Assembly: GCA_041687805.1 (NCBI GenBank)
Contig: JBDNJK010000033.1
Span: 1 to 25,020, forward strand
Reading direction: 5' to 3'
Length of the DNA: 25,020 nucleotides
DNA from: SZUA-87 sp041687805
Lineage (GTDB): Bacteria; Actinomycetota; Acidimicrobiia; Acidimicrobiales; Aldehydirespiratoraceae
Shown: piece by piece, positions 6,857-14,243 of the stretch
Numbering within the stretch: the first letter of the stretch is position 1
How the letters are laid out: each line of letters opens with the position of its first letter
Translations under genes and position numbers: made by a program
Notes under the pieces: model-generated
Database searches by the model: none
Seen by the model: only the letters and a program-made list of their open reading frames with translations
Told to the model about the DNA's origin: nothing

Positions 6857-8307
6857 TACTTCGCGGACCTGCGTTTGGGTATGCGCATCGAGAACATCGA
6901 GCCCTGACCGGGCTTCGACTCGACCATCACCTTGCCGCCGTGCTGGCCGACTACGTGGCGCACTATCGAAAGGCCAAGCCCGGTGCCGCCCGTCTCACGA
7001 CTTCGAGCACGATCCACCCGATAGAACCGCTCGAATATTCGCTCCAGGTCCGGTCGAGGTATCCCGATGCCGGTATCTCGAACCGATATGTCGACCGAAT
7101 CATCAAGGTCGTCGACAGTGAGCGTGACACGTGTGTCGGGATCCGAGTAGCGGACAGCGTTGTCGAGAAGGTTGGTGAGAGCTCGCACCAACTGACGTCG
7201 GTCGCCGATGATCGTGATATCACTCGGCACACCCACCGTGGCCATCTCTACCCGATTGGCTTCCGCGAATGACTGGCCGGCATCGATACTTCTCGACACG
7301 ATTTCGTCGATGTTCACGTCGACGAAATTTCCGTCGGCCTCATCGAGGCGACTCAGTTCGAGAAGATCGTCGATGATCGCCTCGACCCGTTTCGATTCTT
7401 TGTGGAGCAGTTCGGCCAGACGGTCGCGGTCGTCGGGATCGTCTTCGGCGGCGAGGGTCTCAGCCAGCAGGCTCATTGCCGCTATCGGTGTCTTCAATTC
7501 GTGGGACACGTTGGCGACGAAGTCACGGCGGATGGCATCGATCCGACGGCTTTCAGCTATCGATTCGATTACCGCTATCCCACGGTTGCGAAGCGGCTCG
7601 TCGGTGGTTGGGTTGACAACCTTACGTTCACGTGCCCGCTCGGCCGCTTGGGCCTCGGGCAGCCATCCCGTGACGATGTAGCGCACCCTTTCACCAATGT
7701 TTTCGGCGTGGTCACCAATGCGTTCGTAGAACCTACCGATGAGGGCCAACTGCAGAGACTGTTGCGGTTCGAGAGTGCCACGACGGGCGTCCTGCATGAT
7801 CGTCCGGATGTATGTCACGTGGAGGTCGTCGAGCACATCATCAAGCTCGTCAATTGACTCAGCCAACTCGGCGTCTCGACTGGCAAACGACTCTGCGGCT
7901 CGTCGAAACAGCAACTGGGCCTGAACCGACATTTGAACGATCAGATCACGAACTCGCTCATCGGTTCGGGCTCCCTGCATGCGCCCGACGGCCTTCGCGA
8001 TGTTGGTGGTGAGATCGCCGCTGCGTTCGATCTCACTGTTGAGATGCATCGACGACAGAACAAATCGCAGGTCGCTGGCAACTGGGGCCTCACGCACAAT
8101 GGTGTCTATGCAATTTTCCTCGACCTGCAACGAGGCCAAATCCATATCGTCATCCGACCTGATCAGTTCGTCGGCCGCCGTGATGTCGCCCTCCAAGAGA
8201 GCCGAGGTGACCTCGCCGATCCGCACGGCAACTTCCTCGGCCATCGCGAGCAACGCATCCTGAATCTCGTCTAGCCGATCATCGAGATTCGTTCTGATTT
8301 CAGACAT
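6856..8307 (-). CDS. PhoU domain-histidine kinase fusion (SenX3-like core, no membrane segment)
   Basis: A single uninterrupted frame of 483 residues. Residues 1-215 are a complete PhoU fold with both acidic metal-binding helices (EIERSGDLTTNIA at 93-105 and ERIGDHAENIGE at 195-206). A charged linker (about 216-258) leads to a kinase core. The core has the H-box NVSHELKTP with phospho-His269, the N-box NLLDNAVRY (379-387), G1 DTGIGIP (411-417) and G2 GGTGLGLSIV (440-449). The junction RRIDAIRRDFVANVSHELKTP is the SenX3 linker sequence. The usual two membrane helices and PAS domain of SenX3 are missing, so the protein should be cytosolic. The frame stays open further upstream, but that part is an out-of-frame read of pstB. 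The ATG at 8307 overlaps the pstB TGA (TGATG). In other bacteria PhoU links PstB to the kinase; here that link appears covalent. Confidence 0.93.
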   Translation of the reverse strand: MSEIRTNLDDRLDEIQDALLAMAEEVAVRIGEVTSALLEGDITAADELIRSDDDMDLASLQVEENCIDTIVREAPVASDLRFVLSSMHLNSEIERSGDLTTNIAKAVGRMQGARTDERVRDLIVQMSVQAQLLFRRAAESFASRDAELAESIDELDDVLDDLHVTYIRTIMQDARRGTLEPQQSLQLALIGRFYERIGDHAENIGERVRYIVTGWLPEAQAAERARERKVVNPTTDEPLRNRGIAVIESIAESRRIDAIRRDFVANVSHELKTPIAAMSLLAETLAAEDDPDDRDRLAELLHKESKRVEAIIDDLLELSRLDEADGNFVDVNIDEIVSRSIDAGQSFAEANRVEMATVGVPSDITIIGDRRQLVRALTNLLDNAVRYSDPDTRVTLTVDDLDDSVDISVRDTGIGIPRPDLERIFERFYRVDRARSRETGGTGLGLSIVRHVVGQHGGKVMVESKPGQGSMFSMRIPKRRSAK

Positions 8308-9110
8308 CAGCCGAACCGACCAGTGATGTAGGCCTCGGTGCGTTCCTCGGCCGGATTGGAAAAGATCGTGCCGGTGTTGTCGAACTCGACCAATCTTCCG
8401 CGGCGCTGGCCGGTGGGCCCGTGGACCTCGGCGGTGAAGAACGCAGTGCGGTCGCTGACGCGGGCCGCCTGTTGCATGTTGTGGGTCACGATGATGATTG
8501 TGTAGTCGTTCTTGATCTCCCGCATCAGTTCCTCGATGCGACCGGTGGCGATCGGGTCGAGCGCGGAGCACGGCTCGTCCATGAGCAACACGTCGGGGTT
8601 GACGGCGATGGCTCGGGCGATGCAGAGTCGCTGCTGCTGCCCACCTGACAGGCCGAGTGCTGAAGTGCGCAGGCGGTCCTTCACCTCGTCCCAGAGCCCG
8701 GCTCGTGTGAGGGATTGTTCGACGACCTCGTCGAGGTTTTCTTTCAGGCCGGCGATTCGTGGACCGTAGGCAATGTTGTCGTAGATCGACTTGGGGAACG
8801 GATTCGGTTTCTGGAACACCATCCCGATCCGGCGGCGAACCACGACCGGGTCAACCTGCGGGTCGTATAGGTCGACACCGTGGTAGAGCACCGACCCTTC
8901 GACTCGGGCTGAGTCGATCAGGTCGTTCATACGGTTGAAACAACGCAGCACAGTCGATTTGCCGCACCCGGACGGGCCAATGAATGCGGTGATCTCCCGC
9001 ACTCTGATTGTGAGGTCGACATCGGAGATCGCTGTGACATCGCCGTAGCGAACAGCCAATCCGTCGACTTCAAACACATGTGCGGGATCGTCGTCTTGTG
9101 TCGTGCTCAT
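8307..9110 (-). CDS. pstB: Phosphate ABC transporter ATP-binding protein
   Basis: The ATPase subunit of the high-affinity phosphate importer PstSCAB, 267 residues. It shows Walker A GPSGCGKST (45-53), the Q-loop VFQKPNPFP typical of PstB (98-106), the signature LSGGQQQR (154-161), Walker B VLLMDEP (174-180) and the H-loop VTHNM. The C-terminal FSNPAEERTEAYITGRFG ending is characteristic of PstB rather than other ABC ATPases. Upstream pstS, pstC and pstA are absent from the window; the next gene upstream is divergent. The gene therefore begins the transcript pstB, phoU/kinase, regulator, pcrA. Four PHO-box-like units lie 84-127 nt before its start. The ATG at 9110 has only a weak ribosome-binding site (GGAT, 5 nt spacing). 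Confidence 0.96.
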   Translation of the reverse strand: MSTTQDDDPAHVFEVDGLAVRYGDVTAISDVDLTIRVREITAFIGPSGCGKSTVLRCFNRMNDLIDSARVEGSVLYHGVDLYDPQVDPVVVRRRIGMVFQKPNPFPKSIYDNIAYGPRIAGLKENLDEVVEQSLTRAGLWDEVKDRLRTSALGLSGGQQQRLCIARAIAVNPDVLLMDEPCSALDPIATGRIEELMREIKNDYTIIIVTHNMQQAARVSDRTAFFTAEVHGPTGQRRGRLVEFDNTGTIFSNPAEERTEAYITGRFG

Positions 9111-9147
9111 CTAGATCCAGTCGGTTCCGGACGATTCGTCGTGCCGG

Positions 9148-9153
9148 AGTGTA
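9148..9153 (-). promoter_or_regulatory. Candidate -10 element for the pstB transcript
   Basis: TACACT on the minus strand fits TANNNT and lies 37 nt before the pstB ATG and 40 nt downstream of the PHO-box units. No convincing -35 is seen, as is common for activator-dependent phosphate promoters. Confidence 0.35.
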
Positions 9154-9193
9154 TTCCGGACGTCACGTCTGCCGAGGCTTGAAGTCTGCCCGA

Positions 9194-9237
9194 TGCTGGT
9201 GAACGTTTCGCCGACCCCGAATGAACTCGCGGTGAAC
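9194..9237 (-). promoter_or_regulatory. PHO box: four contiguous 11-nt units (candidate RegX3/PhoP binding site)
   Basis: Reading the minus strand, units of exactly 11 nt begin GTTCACC (9237), GTTCATT (9226), GTCGGCG (9215, degenerate) and GTTCACC (9204). Actinobacterial phosphate regulators bind direct repeats with an 11-nt period and a GTTCA-type head, so three of four units fit well. The site lies between divergent pstB and the oxidoreductase gene. Unit orientation points toward pstB. However, the edge of the array overlaps the expected -35 region of the plus-strand gene, so it could control both. Confidence 0.72.
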
Positions 9238-9250
9238 ATGCCAACGCCGC

Positions 9251-9256
9251 TAGTTT
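9251..9256 (+). promoter_or_regulatory. Candidate -10 element of a leaderless transcript for the oxidoreductase gene
   Basis: TAGTTT is followed by 7 nt and then the ATG at 9264, with no ribosome-binding site between. This spacing is typical of leaderless actinobacterial mRNAs, where transcription starts at the first base of the start codon. The PHO-box array ends 13 nt upstream of it. Confidence 0.4.
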
Positions 9257-9263
9257 CCGTGGC

Positions 9264-10196
9264 ATGCCGCACCCGTTCAAGTTCTCGGTGAGCCTCGGCT
9301 CGATTACCGACCCGCACACACTCGTTGCCACCGCTCAGCGAGCCGAGGAACTCGGCTACCACGGGATCAGCTTGCCGGATCATCTCGATGAGCAGTGCGG
9401 GCCACTTGTCGGTCTCACTGCAGTTGCAGCTGCCACCACCCGACTTGCGCTGACCAATCTGGTACTCGCCAACGACTATCGCCATCCCGTTGTGCTGGCC
9501 AAGGAACTGGCCACACTCGACCTTTTCAGCAAAGGCCGTCTCGAGTTCGGCATCGGCGCGGGATGGCAGACCACCGACTACGAACGGTCGGGCATTTCAA
9601 AGGACCGAGCCGGCATTCGCATTGCGAGAATGGCCGAGGCGATCACGATCTTCAAAGGCTGTTTCGCCGAGGCTCCATTCGATTTCCACGGGGATCACTA
9701 CACCATCAAAGGACTGGACCTGCTTCCGTCGCCACACCGCCGTCCCCACCCGAAGCTGATCATTGCCGGCGGTAGACCGAAGGTGCTATCACTCGCAGCT
9801 CGGGAGGCCGACATCATCGGCATCAACTTCGATCTCAGCGCAGGGGTGATTGGTGCTGAGGTTGGCCCGACCGGATCGGTAGCTGCCACCGACAAAAAGC
9901 TCGCGGTGATACGCGAAGCCGCAGGCAGTCGGCTCGACTCGATCGAGCTGCAGACTCGTGTCCATTTCGCGTCGGTCACCGATGATCGTGACAGCCTCAT
10001 CGCGGCGGTGGCGCCCGGCTTCATGATCACCGCCGATGACGCACTGAACATGCCCCACGTACTGGTCGGCGCCATCGACCAACTGGTCGACACCATCTCG
10101 CGGTGGCGCGACCGCTGGGGGTTCAGCTATATCACTTGGTCAGCCGACTCCATGGAGTCTCTTGCACCGGTTGTGGAACGACTAGCCGGCACCTGA
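9264..10196 (+). CDS. LLM-class (luciferase-like) oxidoreductase, probably F420-dependent
   Basis: A 310-residue TIM-barrel protein of the luciferase-like monooxygenase superfamily. Typical segments are KFSVSLGSITDPHTLVATAQRAEELGYHGISLPDH at the N-terminus, TTRLALTNLVLANDYRHPVVLAKELATLD, and GRLEFGIGAGWQTTDYERSGI near 92-112, followed by the PHPKLIIAGGRPKVLSLAAREADIIGI block. Actinobacterial members of this group mostly use coenzyme F420, and the sequence resembles the TIGR03621-type F420 proteins; the substrate is unknown. It lies immediately beside the PHO-box array and between two phosphate gene sets, so phosphate-dependent expression is possible but unproven. No ribosome-binding site precedes the ATG. 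Confidence 0.88.
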   Translation: MPHPFKFSVSLGSITDPHTLVATAQRAEELGYHGISLPDHLDEQCGPLVGLTAVAAATTRLALTNLVLANDYRHPVVLAKELATLDLFSKGRLEFGIGAGWQTTDYERSGISKDRAGIRIARMAEAITIFKGCFAEAPFDFHGDHYTIKGLDLLPSPHRRPHPKLIIAGGRPKVLSLAAREADIIGINFDLSAGVIGAEVGPTGSVAATDKKLAVIREAAGSRLDSIELQTRVHFASVTDDRDSLIAAVAPGFMITADDALNMPHVLVGAIDQLVDTISRWRDRWGFSYITWSADSMESLAPVVERLAGT

Positions 10197-10229
10197 TCAC
10201 CGACAATTTGATACGTTGCCTCTGGATCT

Positions 10230-11366
10230 ATGGAGACCGCGGCTGACCCCATCCAGCGAGGGCTACCAACTTGGGCCCGATCGGTTTTGGTATTCGGCCT
10301 CATCTATTCATTCTTGGTCGGCGTGTCGCTGCTCGAATCTGGCATCAACGTCATGGGAGCAGACACCCAGGCATCGCTGTTCTCCAGTGTCGATAATCCC
10401 CTTGCTGGATTGTTCATCGGCATCCTTGGAACTGTGCTCGTTCAATCATCATCGGCCAGCACATCGGTAATCGTCGGCCTCGTCGCATCTGGCGCACTCG
10501 ATGTGAATACCGCCGTTCCGATGGTGATGGGCGCCAACATCGGTACCACCGTCACCAACACGCTGGTCTCGCTCGGCTCGATGCGCCAATCCGCCGACTT
10601 TCGCAGAGCGTTCGCGGCAGCCACAGTCCACGACTTCTTCAACATCATTTCAGTCGCAATTCTCCTTCCCCTCGAATTGGCCACAGGCGTCCTGTCGAAA
10701 GTGGCCGAATCGATCAGCAGCCAACTCGTCGGCTCAGCCGGATCAGAGTGGAAAAGTCCGATCAAAAAATGGGTGAAGGAACCAGTCGGGTGGATCAAGG
10801 ATCTCTACGAGGGTCTTGGCTTCGACAAGAATATTCTCGGCACCGTCCTGCTGATCACAGGATTGGTCATCATCCTCGCGGCACTCACATTCATCACGAC
10901 CAACATGCGCCAACTCGTAGCCGATCGCGTCGAACGGTCGCTCAACGCGATGCTCGGTGCCGGCGGTGGCACCATAGCGATGCTGCTCGGCTTGGTCATC
11001 ACCATCGCCGTGCAATCGTCGAGCATCACCACATCGATCATGATCCCTCTCGCCGCGGCTGGCGTGGTGACACTGCCCAACATCTACCCCGTCACTCTGG
11101 GCGCAAATGTTGGCACCACAATCACGGCTCTACTTGCCGCTCTGGCCACCAGTCGCCCGGAAGCGCTCACGGTCGCTCTCGTTCACACCCTGTTCAACGT
11201 GGCAGGCATACTCATCATCTATCCCTACAAACCGATCCGCGAGATTCCGATACGGCTGGCGGAAGGGCTCGCCAACATCGCAGCGCAACGACACCTCGTG
11301 GTATTGGTCTATGTGGTAGGGCTATTCGTGATCGGGCCCCTCATCGGGGTCGCGATCCTTCGCTGA
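10230..11366 (+). CDS. Na+/phosphate cotransporter family protein (NptA/NaPi-II type)
   Basis: A 378-residue polytopic membrane protein with the inverted-repeat architecture of sodium-dependent phosphate transporters. Each half carries the hallmark QSSS motif (VQSSSASTS at 71-79, VQSSSITTS at 261-269) followed by a GAN-GTT motif (GANIGTTVTN at 101-110, GANVGTTITA at 291-300). About eight hydrophobic segments can be seen. Family members import or export phosphate using the sodium gradient; bacterial ones are often paired with PhoU-like proteins, as here. The downstream phoU gene starts 13 nt after the stop. A weak GGATCT lies directly before the ATG. It may provide a second phosphate route beside the Pst system implied by pstB. 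Confidence 0.93.
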   Translation: METAADPIQRGLPTWARSVLVFGLIYSFLVGVSLLESGINVMGADTQASLFSSVDNPLAGLFIGILGTVLVQSSSASTSVIVGLVASGALDVNTAVPMVMGANIGTTVTNTLVSLGSMRQSADFRRAFAAATVHDFFNIISVAILLPLELATGVLSKVAESISSQLVGSAGSEWKSPIKKWVKEPVGWIKDLYEGLGFDKNILGTVLLITGLVIILAALTFITTNMRQLVADRVERSLNAMLGAGGGTIAMLLGLVITIAVQSSSITTSIMIPLAAAGVVTLPNIYPVTLGANVGTTITALLAALATSRPEALTVALVHTLFNVAGILIIYPYKPIREIPIRLAEGLANIAAQRHLVVLVYVVGLFVIGPLIGVAILR

Positions 11367-11379
11367 AAGGCCGAACACC

Positions 11380-12069
11380 ATGGTCATGTCATTCTTCCGT
11401 CGAAGTGACACCGGCATCGAAGCCATCGCCAACCGCACGGTGTCGATGATCGGCGATGCTCGCCACAGCTTCGACCTGGCATCAGCCGCAGTCCTCAGTG
11501 GCGCCGACCCCGAAGCGGTGGGCATCGACGTGCGCCAGACCGACGAGCGCATCAACCGGGCTGAGCAGGAGATTCGGGGCGAGCTGGTGGTTCACGCCGC
11601 TGTTCATGGCACCGAAAATATCGCCGTGGTGATGAGCTACACACTGCTCATCAAAAAGATCGAGCGCATCGGCGACCAGGCCAAGAATATTCTCGATCTC
11701 GCCGATGAGGGTGTGTCGTTCGCGGGGGAACCAGACATCGAAGTCCTCCTGGATCATCGCCGCACAATCTCCACCATGATGGGCGAGACCGCCGATTTGA
11801 TCAACGATCCCGATCAAGGCCGGGTCGCCGAATTTCGAGATCGCGCCGACGATCTGCGTCGCGAGCTTGAGACTCAAATCCGTGGCTACATGCACTCCGA
11901 AGAGGCCGGTAGCTACGCCGTACCACGGGCGATTCTCTACCGGTACTGGAAACGCATTGTCGCCAATCTGGCCGGCGTGGTCACCACAGCCACCGAGCCT
12001 TTCCAACATCAAATCCAGCCCGGCCAGGAAGACCCCAACCGGGAAGACGAAGACGTCACCGACGATTAG
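11380..12069 (+). CDS. PhoU domain-containing protein paired with the Na+/phosphate transporter
   Basis: A 229-residue all-helical cytosolic protein. The first half carries the PhoU metal motif (KKIERIGDQAKNILDLADEG, about 92-111). In the second half the equivalent helix reads RYWKRIVANLAGVVTTA and lacks the acidic E-x-x-x-D pair, so only one metal site may remain. It follows the transporter gene by 13 nt and is most likely its regulatory partner, as with other NptA-PhoU pairs. The ATG at 11380 follows GAAAGG by 9 nt; a second ATG two codons later is an alternative. The C-terminal tail is acidic and probably disordered. The stop codon overlaps the stop of the convergent gene by 3 nt. Confidence 0.9.
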   Translation: MVMSFFRRSDTGIEAIANRTVSMIGDARHSFDLASAAVLSGADPEAVGIDVRQTDERINRAEQEIRGELVVHAAVHGTENIAVVMSYTLLIKKIERIGDQAKNILDLADEGVSFAGEPDIEVLLDHRRTISTMMGETADLINDPDQGRVAEFRDRADDLRRELETQIRGYMHSEEAGSYAVPRAILYRYWKRIVANLAGVVTTATEPFQHQIQPGQEDPNREDEDVTDD

Positions 12070-12635
12070 GGCGTTCTGCCGGTGAATGCCAGTAGGCGGG
12101 TGGGGGCATCGGCGTCGGCAGCTGGTTGAACCGGATCGTTGGGCAGAACACCGCCGGCCATGACCGCGTCGGCATGTGAGGTCCAAAATTCGAGGCACCA
12201 CTCGGCCAGATCATCTGGAATGACGACCTCACGGTCCACCGCGCGACCTATATCCCACGAGCGCACGATGTTTTCACTGACCCGCTGGCCCACGAGATCG
12301 CCAATGGCCAAGAGACCGTTGGGGTGCTCAACAGGCTCACCGAGATCGCGTACCGATTTGAGGCTCGTGATGGCGGCCAGCGCCGTGCCGCGCCATGTGG
12401 CGACGAGGTTGGGCCCGAGCACGTTGGCCTCGACTTCATGGATCTCATCAAGGCGACCACGATCGACCGCGGCGCTGATTTGCGAATCGCCCACAACTAC
12501 CCACGCGACGGCGGCGGCGATCGAGAGTTGATCCGGCCCACACGGCAGATCCCATTGCTGATCGGTGAGCGCAGTGATGGCGTCACCCATGAGAGCTGCC
12601 GCGCGTTGATAGGCGTCGGCCGGTTGGAGGGTCAT
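12066..12635 (-). CDS. TIGR03086-like / maleylpyruvate isomerase-fold protein
   Basis: About 189 residues resembling the actinobacterial TIGR03086 group of the DinB/mycothiol-dependent maleylpyruvate isomerase fold. Diagnostic parts are DQQWDLPCGPDQLS near the N-terminus, the ENIVRSWDIGRAVDR helix (family consensus has VHGWDLARA), and the terminal LLAFTGRTP. The metal-ligand histidines that the family usually has, in the HLV helix and in VHGWD, are replaced (AWVVVGD and VRSWD), so an enzyme activity is doubtful. The ATG at 12635 overlaps the guaA stop as ATGA; an ATG two codons earlier at 12641 is also possible. It is translationally coupled to guaA. The function is unknown. Confidence 0.78.
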   Translation of the reverse strand: MTLQPADAYQRAAALMGDAITALTDQQWDLPCGPDQLSIAAAVAWVVVGDSQISAAVDRGRLDEIHEVEANVLGPNLVATWRGTALAAITSLKSVRDLGEPVEHPNGLLAIGDLVGQRVSENIVRSWDIGRAVDREVVIPDDLAEWCLEFWTSHADAVMAGGVLPNDPVQPAADADAPTRLLAFTGRTP

Positions 12636-14242
12636 TCCCATTCAATGGTCCCAGGTGGTTTGGAAGTGATGTCGTAGGCCACTCGATTAATGCCTGGCAC
12701 TTCGTTGATAACCCGGCTGCTCATGGCTTCAAGCACGTCGTAGGGGATGCGAGCCCAGTCGGCGGTCATGGCATCCTCGCTGGTGACGGCCCGGATGATG
12801 ATCGGATGTCCATACGTCCGCTCATCGCCCATCACGCCAACCGAACGAATGTCGGGCAGCACCGCGAACGACTGCCAGATCTTGGGTTCCAACCCGGCCA
12901 GCCTCAGCTCCTCGCGAACTATGTGGTCGGCATGTTGAAGAGTGGCGACCTTGTCGGGAGTGACCTCGCCGATGATCCTCACTCCGAGCCCCGGGCCTGG
13001 GAACGGCTGACGCAGCACGATCTCGTCGGGCAGGCCGAGCTCAGATCCGAGTTTTCGGACCTCGTCCTTGAACAGGCTTCGCAACGGTTCGACCAGCACG
13101 AAGTCGATGTCGTCGGGAAGTCCGCCGACGTTGTGGTGGCTCTTGATGGTGGCCGCGTGCTCGTTGCCAGACTCGATCACATCCGGGTAGAGCGTGCCTT
13201 GCACGAGGAAGCCGGCATTGTCGACTTCTGCCTTGGCATCTTCGAATACTCGGATGAAAAGCTCACCGATGGCCTTACGTTTGGCCTCTGGTTCGATGAT
13301 TCCCTCGAGCGCCCTGAAGAATCGGTCCCCGGCGTCGATGCTGATGAGTCGGGTGCCCATGTGCTTGCCGAATGTCTCGATTACCTGGGCGCCCTCGTCG
13401 AGACGCATCAGGCCCGTGTCGACGAATACGCAGGTGAGCTGATCGCCGATAGCGCGATGTACCAGCGCCGCGGCGACCGCCGAATCGACGCCACCCGACA
13501 GGCCACAGATCGCATTGCCGTCGCCCACCTGATCGCGAATAAGTTCGATCGCCGAGTCGATGATCGAGGCCATGTTCCAGTTGCCGGCAAGGCCGCAGGC
13601 CTCATGGATGAACTGCTCGATCACATGCTGGCCATGGGGTGTGTGAACCACCTCGGGATGAAACTGAACGCCGTATAGGCCGCGTTGGCAATTCTCGAAT
13701 GCAGCTACCGGCGCATCGGCAGTGGTGGCCGTGGGCGTGAAACCTTCCGGTGCCTTCACGATGGCGTCGAAATGGCTCATCCATACTGGCTGATCGGCTG
13801 GGAGCCCTGCCAGAAGGCGCCCGCCCGGAGCGGCGTCACCGTCGGATGTGAGAGTCATCGACGTTCGGCCGTACTCGCCTTTGTCGGTACGCCCTACGTC
13901 GCCACCGTTTTGCAGGGCGATCAACTGAGCGCCGTAGCAGATCCCCAAAATTGGAATGCCAAGGTCGTAGATCGCGGGATCGATACTCGGGGCGCCTTCG
14001 ACATGAACCGACGCCGGTCCTCCGCTGAATATCAGACCGCTGGGTGCTCGTTCGGCGATTACGGCAGCGGTGATACTCGGCGGCACGATCTCACTGAAGA
14101 CGCCGGTCTCGCGCACTCGTCGAGCGATCAGCTGAGCGTATTGAGCGCCAAAATCGACCACTAGGACCGTGTCGAAGGAACCGTCGCCGCCCGGAGCGGA
14201 AGCGGTTGTTCGACTGGCGGCTTCACCCAAGCGGGCGTTCAT
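12632..14242 (-). CDS. guaA: GMP synthase (glutamine-hydrolysing)
   Basis: Converts XMP to GMP using ATP and glutamine, the last step of guanine nucleotide synthesis. The N-terminal class I amidotransferase domain shows VVDFGAQYAQLIARRVRE, the nucleophile in GICYGAQL (Cys102) and the catalytic pair in VQFHPEV (His195, Glu197). The ATP-pyrophosphatase domain shows the P-loop SGGVDS (249-254), and the C-terminal dimerisation part ends in SKPPGTIEWE, the standard GuaA terminus. I choose the ATG at 14242, giving 536 residues. It lies 1 nt after the stop of the upstream gene (TGATATG) with GGTGG 7 nt before it. TTG and GTG codons 12 and 9 nt further upstream are in frame but less likely. The first 23 residues are a poorly conserved extension. 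Confidence 0.97.
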   Translation of the reverse strand: MNARLGEAASRTTASAPGGDGSFDTVLVVDFGAQYAQLIARRVRETGVFSEIVPPSITAAVIAERAPSGLIFSGGPASVHVEGAPSIDPAIYDLGIPILGICYGAQLIALQNGGDVGRTDKGEYGRTSMTLTSDGDAAPGGRLLAGLPADQPVWMSHFDAIVKAPEGFTPTATTADAPVAAFENCQRGLYGVQFHPEVVHTPHGQHVIEQFIHEACGLAGNWNMASIIDSAIELIRDQVGDGNAICGLSGGVDSAVAAALVHRAIGDQLTCVFVDTGLMRLDEGAQVIETFGKHMGTRLISIDAGDRFFRALEGIIEPEAKRKAIGELFIRVFEDAKAEVDNAGFLVQGTLYPDVIESGNEHAATIKSHHNVGGLPDDIDFVLVEPLRSLFKDEVRKLGSELGLPDEIVLRQPFPGPGLGVRIIGEVTPDKVATLQHADHIVREELRLAGLEPKIWQSFAVLPDIRSVGVMGDERTYGHPIIIRAVTSEDAMTADWARIPYDVLEAMSSRVINEVPGINRVAYDITSKPPGTIEWE

Positions 14243-14243
14243 A

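Noticed and set aside
7618..7635. Single GTTCACG-like PHO-box half inside the PhoU/kinase gene
   Set aside because: It is an isolated match with no 11-nt repetition and within coding sequence.
8308..8571. Upstream extension of the PhoU/kinase frame to 8571
   Set aside because: It overlaps pstB in another frame and encodes an Arg/His-rich shadow; the ATG at 8307 with TGATG overlap is the natural start.
11482..12201. A minus-strand frame across the phoU gene and the TIGR03086-like gene
   Set aside because: It overlaps two genes with recognisable family features and itself has only a low-complexity Arg/His/Gly sequence.
12806..13678. A 290-codon plus-strand frame opposite guaA
   Set aside because: It lies wholly within guaA, whose motifs are intact; no independent motif or start signal is visible.
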